Below are positions 6,985 to 9,352 of a stretch of DNA of 9,352 nt, one piece after another; positions within the stretch are counted from its first letter, which is position 1; each line of letters starts with the position of its first letter. Below the pieces are notes generated by a model. That model was not told where the DNA came from. It worked only from the letters and a program-made list of their open reading frames with translations, and made no database searches. Made by a program: the position numbers and the translations under genes. The stretch comes from Phycisphaerae bacterium (lineage in GTDB: Bacteria > Planctomycetota > Phycisphaerae > UBA1845 > Fen-1342). Location of the stretch: the NCBI GenBank assembly GCA_022842805.1, contig JALHOX010000170.1, positions 1-9,352 on the forward strand, in the 5' to 3' direction.

Positions 6985-8648
6985 TGTCGACGCCTTCTCC
7001 CCTTCGCCACTCCTTTGCTCGGTCGATGCAACTCTGCCCCCTGCTGTTTGCGGCCACGCTGCTCAGCGGCGGATGTTCCGTTTTTTCCGGCGGCATGAAG
7101 CTGCGCCCGGATGTCAAAATTCCCGAGCGATCGGCGGTCGTCTTCTTCGCGGACGGGCTGGAACGCGCCCGGCTCGACGAATTGCTCGCCGCCGGTGAGT
7201 TGCCGCATATCGATGCGCTCTTTGCCAAGGGCGGCACGCGGATCGAGCGTGTCGTCGTCGCGCTGCCGAGCGTCACCTATGCCAATACCGTCACGCTGCT
7301 CACCGGCGAACATCCGTCGGTGCACGGCGTCGTCGGCAATCACTGGTTTGATCCGACGACGCTCGAGTATCGCAGTTACACCTCGCCGGCCACCTACCTC
7401 AGCGTTAATGACGATTTCACCCCGCCGACGATTTTCGAGCGGCTCGATGACGAGCTGACGGCGAACATCAAGTGCCCGACTCATCGCGGCGCCGACGAGG
7501 AATTCCTGAACCCGATCAGCACCGGGCTGCAGTGGGTTTTCGGCGATCTCGAAGGCAGCGACCGCTCCACCGTCGACAGGCTGCGCTCGATCGTCGAGGA
7601 ATCGAACAAGCTCGATCGCTGGCCCGAGCTGCTCTGGATGTACTTTCCGGGGGTCGACGAAACGGCCCACCGCTACGGCTCGGACACGGCCCGCTATCGC
7701 TCCGCACTTCGCAACCTCGACGCGCAGATCGGCCGCACTGTGGCGGTGCTTCGCGGCAACCAGTTGCACGAGCGCACGACCTACGTGCTGGTCACGGACC
7801 ACTCCCACCGCCATGCGCCGCCCGAGCATCGCATCGACCTGATCGCAGACTATGAGCGGGAGTTCGGCAGGCCGCCGTGGATGCGTGAGACGCGCGGCTG
7901 GGCGACGCGCGAACGGCGTGCCGCGGCGCTGATGGGCGATGACGTCGTGGCGACGATCGCGAGCCGCGCAGTTGTGTTTCACGTGAAACACGGTTCCTCG
8001 TGGGAGGCGGGGTGGTCGCCGGCGATCGTGCCAGGCTCGCCAGCGGCGGCAAAAGTGGGCCAGATTGCGGAGTTTTTGCGGAGTACGCCGGCGATTGGCG
8101 TGGTCTGCGCTCGGGGGGCATCGGAAAACGAGACCCGGGTGTCACGGCGGATCGGCGATACCACGCAAGCGGCGACGGTCTTGCGCATTCCCGGCGAACC
8201 GGTGAAGTACGAGTATCGCGTCGTCGACGGTGTTGATCCGCTGGGCTATCTCGGCTCTGCGTCGCTGCGCGAATTTGTGCAATCGGGCCCGCAATCCGCC
8301 GATGCGTGGCTGAATGCGACGATTTCCAGCGACTACCCCGACCTCGTGCCGCAGATGGCCGAGCTGTTTCGTCACCCGCGCGGCGGCGATGTGATCGGCT
8401 TTGCGGCGGATGACTGGCTTTTGTATCGCACGAACGCGAGCGGCCACGGCTCGGTGCTGTCGAGCGACTGCGTGGTGAGCTACTTTTTCGCGGGGCCGGG
8501 CGTGACCGCGGGCGGGAGCGTGCCGTTTGCGCGATCGACGTGCCTGACGCCGACGGTGCTGGAGCTGCTGGGCGTTGCGCCGCCGGCGATGACGGGGCCG
8601 TTGGGGGGCGTGAGTGTGAAGTCGGCGTTGATGCGGCAGATGCCTTGA
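6981..8648 (+). CDS. Exported type I phosphodiesterase / alkaline phosphatase-superfamily lipoprotein
   Basis: A 555-residue protein. The N-terminus has basic residues, a hydrophobic stretch (about 18-28) and LLSGGC with Cys32, so it looks like a lipoprotein, though Ser at -3 is not ideal for a lipobox. Catalytic signs follow the nucleotide pyrophosphatase/phosphodiesterase family: Asp58 (FFADGL, metal); LPSVTYANTVTLLTGEHPS with Thr99 as nucleophile and Asn102; the HGVVGNHWFDP signature (115-125); Asp226 and His230 (GVDETAHRYG, metal); Asp273-His274 (VTDHSH, metal); and His489 (ASGHGS) as the last ligand. These two-zinc enzymes hydrolyse or transfer phosphate or sulfate esters, and the superfamily includes phosphoethanolamine transferases. 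GTG 6981 lies 11 bases after GAGGAG (6964-6969) and overlaps the upstream gene by 4 bases, implying coupled translation; ATG 6984 is a close alternative. Codons 332-337 (VFHVKH) carry a parS site. The acceptor or substrate is unknown. Confidence 0.8.
   Translation: MMSTPSPLRHSFARSMQLCPLLFAATLLSGGCSVFSGGMKLRPDVKIPERSAVVFFADGLERARLDELLAAGELPHIDALFAKGGTRIERVVVALPSVTYANTVTLLTGEHPSVHGVVGNHWFDPTTLEYRSYTSPATYLSVNDDFTPPTIFERLDDELTANIKCPTHRGADEEFLNPISTGLQWVFGDLEGSDRSTVDRLRSIVEESNKLDRWPELLWMYFPGVDETAHRYGSDTARYRSALRNLDAQIGRTVAVLRGNQLHERTTYVLVTDHSHRHAPPEHRIDLIADYEREFGRPPWMRETRGWATRERRAAALMGDDVVATIASRAVVFHVKHGSSWEAGWSPAIVPGSPAAAKVGQIAEFLRSTPAIGVVCARGASENETRVSRRIGDTTQAATVLRIPGEPVKYEYRVVDGVDPLGYLGSASLREFVQSGPQSADAWLNATISSDYPDLVPQMAELFRHPRGGDVIGFAADDWLLYRTNASGHGSVLSSDCVVSYFFAGPGVTAGGSVPFARSTCLTPTVLELLGVAPPAMTGPLGGVSVKSALMRQMP
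7975..7990. other. parS: parS chromosome-partitioning (ParB-binding) site
   Basis: The sequence TGTTTCACGTGAAACA is an exact copy of the consensus bacterial parS, and the palindrome extends by one pair on each side (7974-7991, 18 bp). ParB (Spo0J) dimers bind this site as a CTP-dependent clamp, slide onto flanking DNA, and with ParA and SMC direct origin segregation. An exact 16-mer has an expectation of about two in a million in a window of this size. The site lies inside the phosphodiesterase gene and is read there as V-F-H-V-K-H; parS sites inside coding regions are known in other bacteria. Since parS sites cluster near oriC, the locus is probably origin-proximal. No parA or parB gene is in the window. 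Confidence 0.92.
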
Positions 8649-8651
8649 ACC

Positions 8652-8684
8652 AGCCGCGATAAACACCGGCTTGCGTGACTTTTT
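8652..8684 (+). terminator. Weak possible terminator between convergent genes
   Basis: Shortly after the phosphodiesterase stop codon, AGCCG (8652-8656) pairs with CGGCT (8667-8671) around a 10-base loop. A run of five T (8680-8684) follows eight bases later. Stem and spacing are poor for a classical intrinsic terminator. The place between two converging genes is right, but the evidence is weak. Confidence 0.25.
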
Positions 8685-8758
8685 CCGCGCGACAGCCCAC
8701 GCTCAACCGCCGGACCGTGTCCGTTTGCTCAGCGTAAGCTGGTCTGCGGCACCATGAT

Positions 8759-9352
8759 CTACTGCGTCAGTTCAAACGTCGCATCCACGGTCACCTTCAC
8801 TTCCAGTTGTCCGAGGGCGAAGGTGGAGGGCGCGCCGCCGCCGTCCGAGGGGGCGGCGCGGTCGTAGCTGGCCATGTTGTAGGCCATCGGCATGGGGAAG
8901 CTCTGCGGCGAGCTTTCGATCAGGCGCAGGGCGCGGCCCACCTTGGAGTTCAACATCGAGGCGATCGACTCGGCCTTCTGCTTCGCGGCCTTTGCGGCGT
9001 CGCGGCGGGCGGATTCGCGGTGTTTGAGGATCTCGGAGCTGTCGAAGGTGACGCCGTCGATGGTCGTGGCGCCGGCCTCCATGACGGTGTTGACCAGTGC
9101 GTCGAGCTTCGATGCGTCGCGGAGCGTGACGCCGATGGACTTTGTGACGCGGAAGCCGCGGCGCTGATCAAAGCGAATGCGTCCGTATTGATCGCTGTCG
9201 TACTCGGGGGAGACGTTCGCGTGGGTGGTTTGCACGTCTTGCGTGGCGACGCCGGCGGCGGTGACAGCGGCGAGCACTTTTCGCACCCGGTCGTCGTGGT
9301 CCTTTCGCGCGGCGGCGAGCTCGGCGTTGAAGACCTCGACGCCGAAGCGGAC
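8759..9352 (-). CDS. SIMPL / DUF541 (YggE-like) domain protein, 5' end missing
   Basis: The reading frame ends at TAG (8761-8759) and stays open to the window edge, giving 197 visible residues. The visible part begins VRFGVEVFNAELAAARKDHD, then VLAAVTAAGVATQDVQTTHANVSP and an acidic/Tyr-rich stretch. This is the SIMPL pattern: a beta-strand, a helix ending in a 'vlaaLkaaGv' repeat, then 'diqTsxxxlxPxY'. FRVTKSIGVTLRDASKLDALVNTVMEAGAT, ARRDAAKAAKQKAESIASML and a late beta-strand (LEVKVTVDATFEL) complete the domain. Family members are usually about 230-250 residues and exported (YggE, Brucella BP26), so about 40-50 N-terminal residues, including any signal peptide, are probably missing. Proposed roles are periplasmic oxidative-stress protection or oligomeric channel formation; the biochemical role is not settled. 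A GTG at 9286-9284 is in frame but is internal, since the domain starts upstream of it. The gene converges on the phosphodiesterase gene with a 110-base gap. Confidence 0.8.
   Translation of the reverse strand, partial: VRFGVEVFNAELAAARKDHDDRVRKVLAAVTAAGVATQDVQTTHANVSPEYDSDQYGRIRFDQRRGFRVTKSIGVTLRDASKLDALVNTVMEAGATTIDGVTFDSSEILKHRESARRDAAKAAKQKAESIASMLNSKVGRALRLIESSPQSFPMPMAYNMASYDRAAPSDGGGAPSTFALGQLEVKVTVDATFELTQ

Noticed and set aside
6843..7991. 382-codon minus-strand frame whose first residues MFHVKH fall on the parS palindrome
   Set aside because: MFHVKH is simply how parS reads from either strand. The rest is antisense to the phosphodiesterase gene, whose catalytic motifs are intact.

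Overview
The window is GC-rich bacterial chromosome, most likely from a planctomycete-type organism (Planctomycetota). This is an inference. It rests on two membrane proteins carrying the Cys-x2-Cys-x11-Cys-x2-Cys zinc ribbon (CRKCGY...CPDCG style) that is very common in that phylum, on the high GC, and on genes that often lack a Shine-Dalgarno sequence. No rRNA, tRNA, transposase, phage gene, CRISPR array or toxin/defence gene was seen. The content looks like ordinary chromosome with lineage-specific membrane genes.

Layout: (1) The left edge (1-88, minus) holds the first 29 codons of a dihydrolipoyl dehydrogenase gene, with a good Shine-Dalgarno and a strong hairpin right behind it. (2) A roughly 620-base gap follows (89-709) with no convincing gene. 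Its 380-500 part is AT-richer and holds a chain of overlapping inverted repeats. (3) A diverged isochorismatase-fold protein lies at 710-1369 (+); Thr sits where the family's catalytic Cys is expected. (4) Two tandem, strongly diverged paralogues follow (1539-3038 and 3140-4657, +). Each has two membrane helices flanking a cytoplasmic zinc ribbon and a large extracytoplasmic domain of unknown function. Both have a TANNNT hexamer 6-7 bases before the ATG and no Shine-Dalgarno, which suggests leaderless transcripts. (5) A multi-spanning GT-C-type glycosyltransferase-like protein (4669-6984, +) starts 11 bases after the second paralogue and overlaps by 4 bases (6) a lipoprotein of the type I phosphodiesterase/alkaline phosphatase superfamily (6981-8648, +). 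(7) A SIMPL/DUF541 (YggE-like) gene converges from the right edge (8759-9352, minus) and is cut by the window end.

The most notable element is an exact copy of the 16-bp ParB-binding centromere site parS (TGTTTCACGTGAAACA) at 7975-7990, buried inside the phosphodiesterase gene. Its palindrome extends to 18 bp (7974-7991). An exact 16-mer is not expected by chance in 9 kb. The window is therefore probably origin-proximal and takes part in ParABS chromosome segregation, independently of what the host gene does.

The run 3140-8648 reads as a probable operon for the cell surface: a membrane zinc-ribbon protein, a lipid-linked-sugar transferase-like protein, and an exported phospho-/sulfo-ester enzyme that is translationally coupled to it. 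The actual substrates cannot be read from the sequence.
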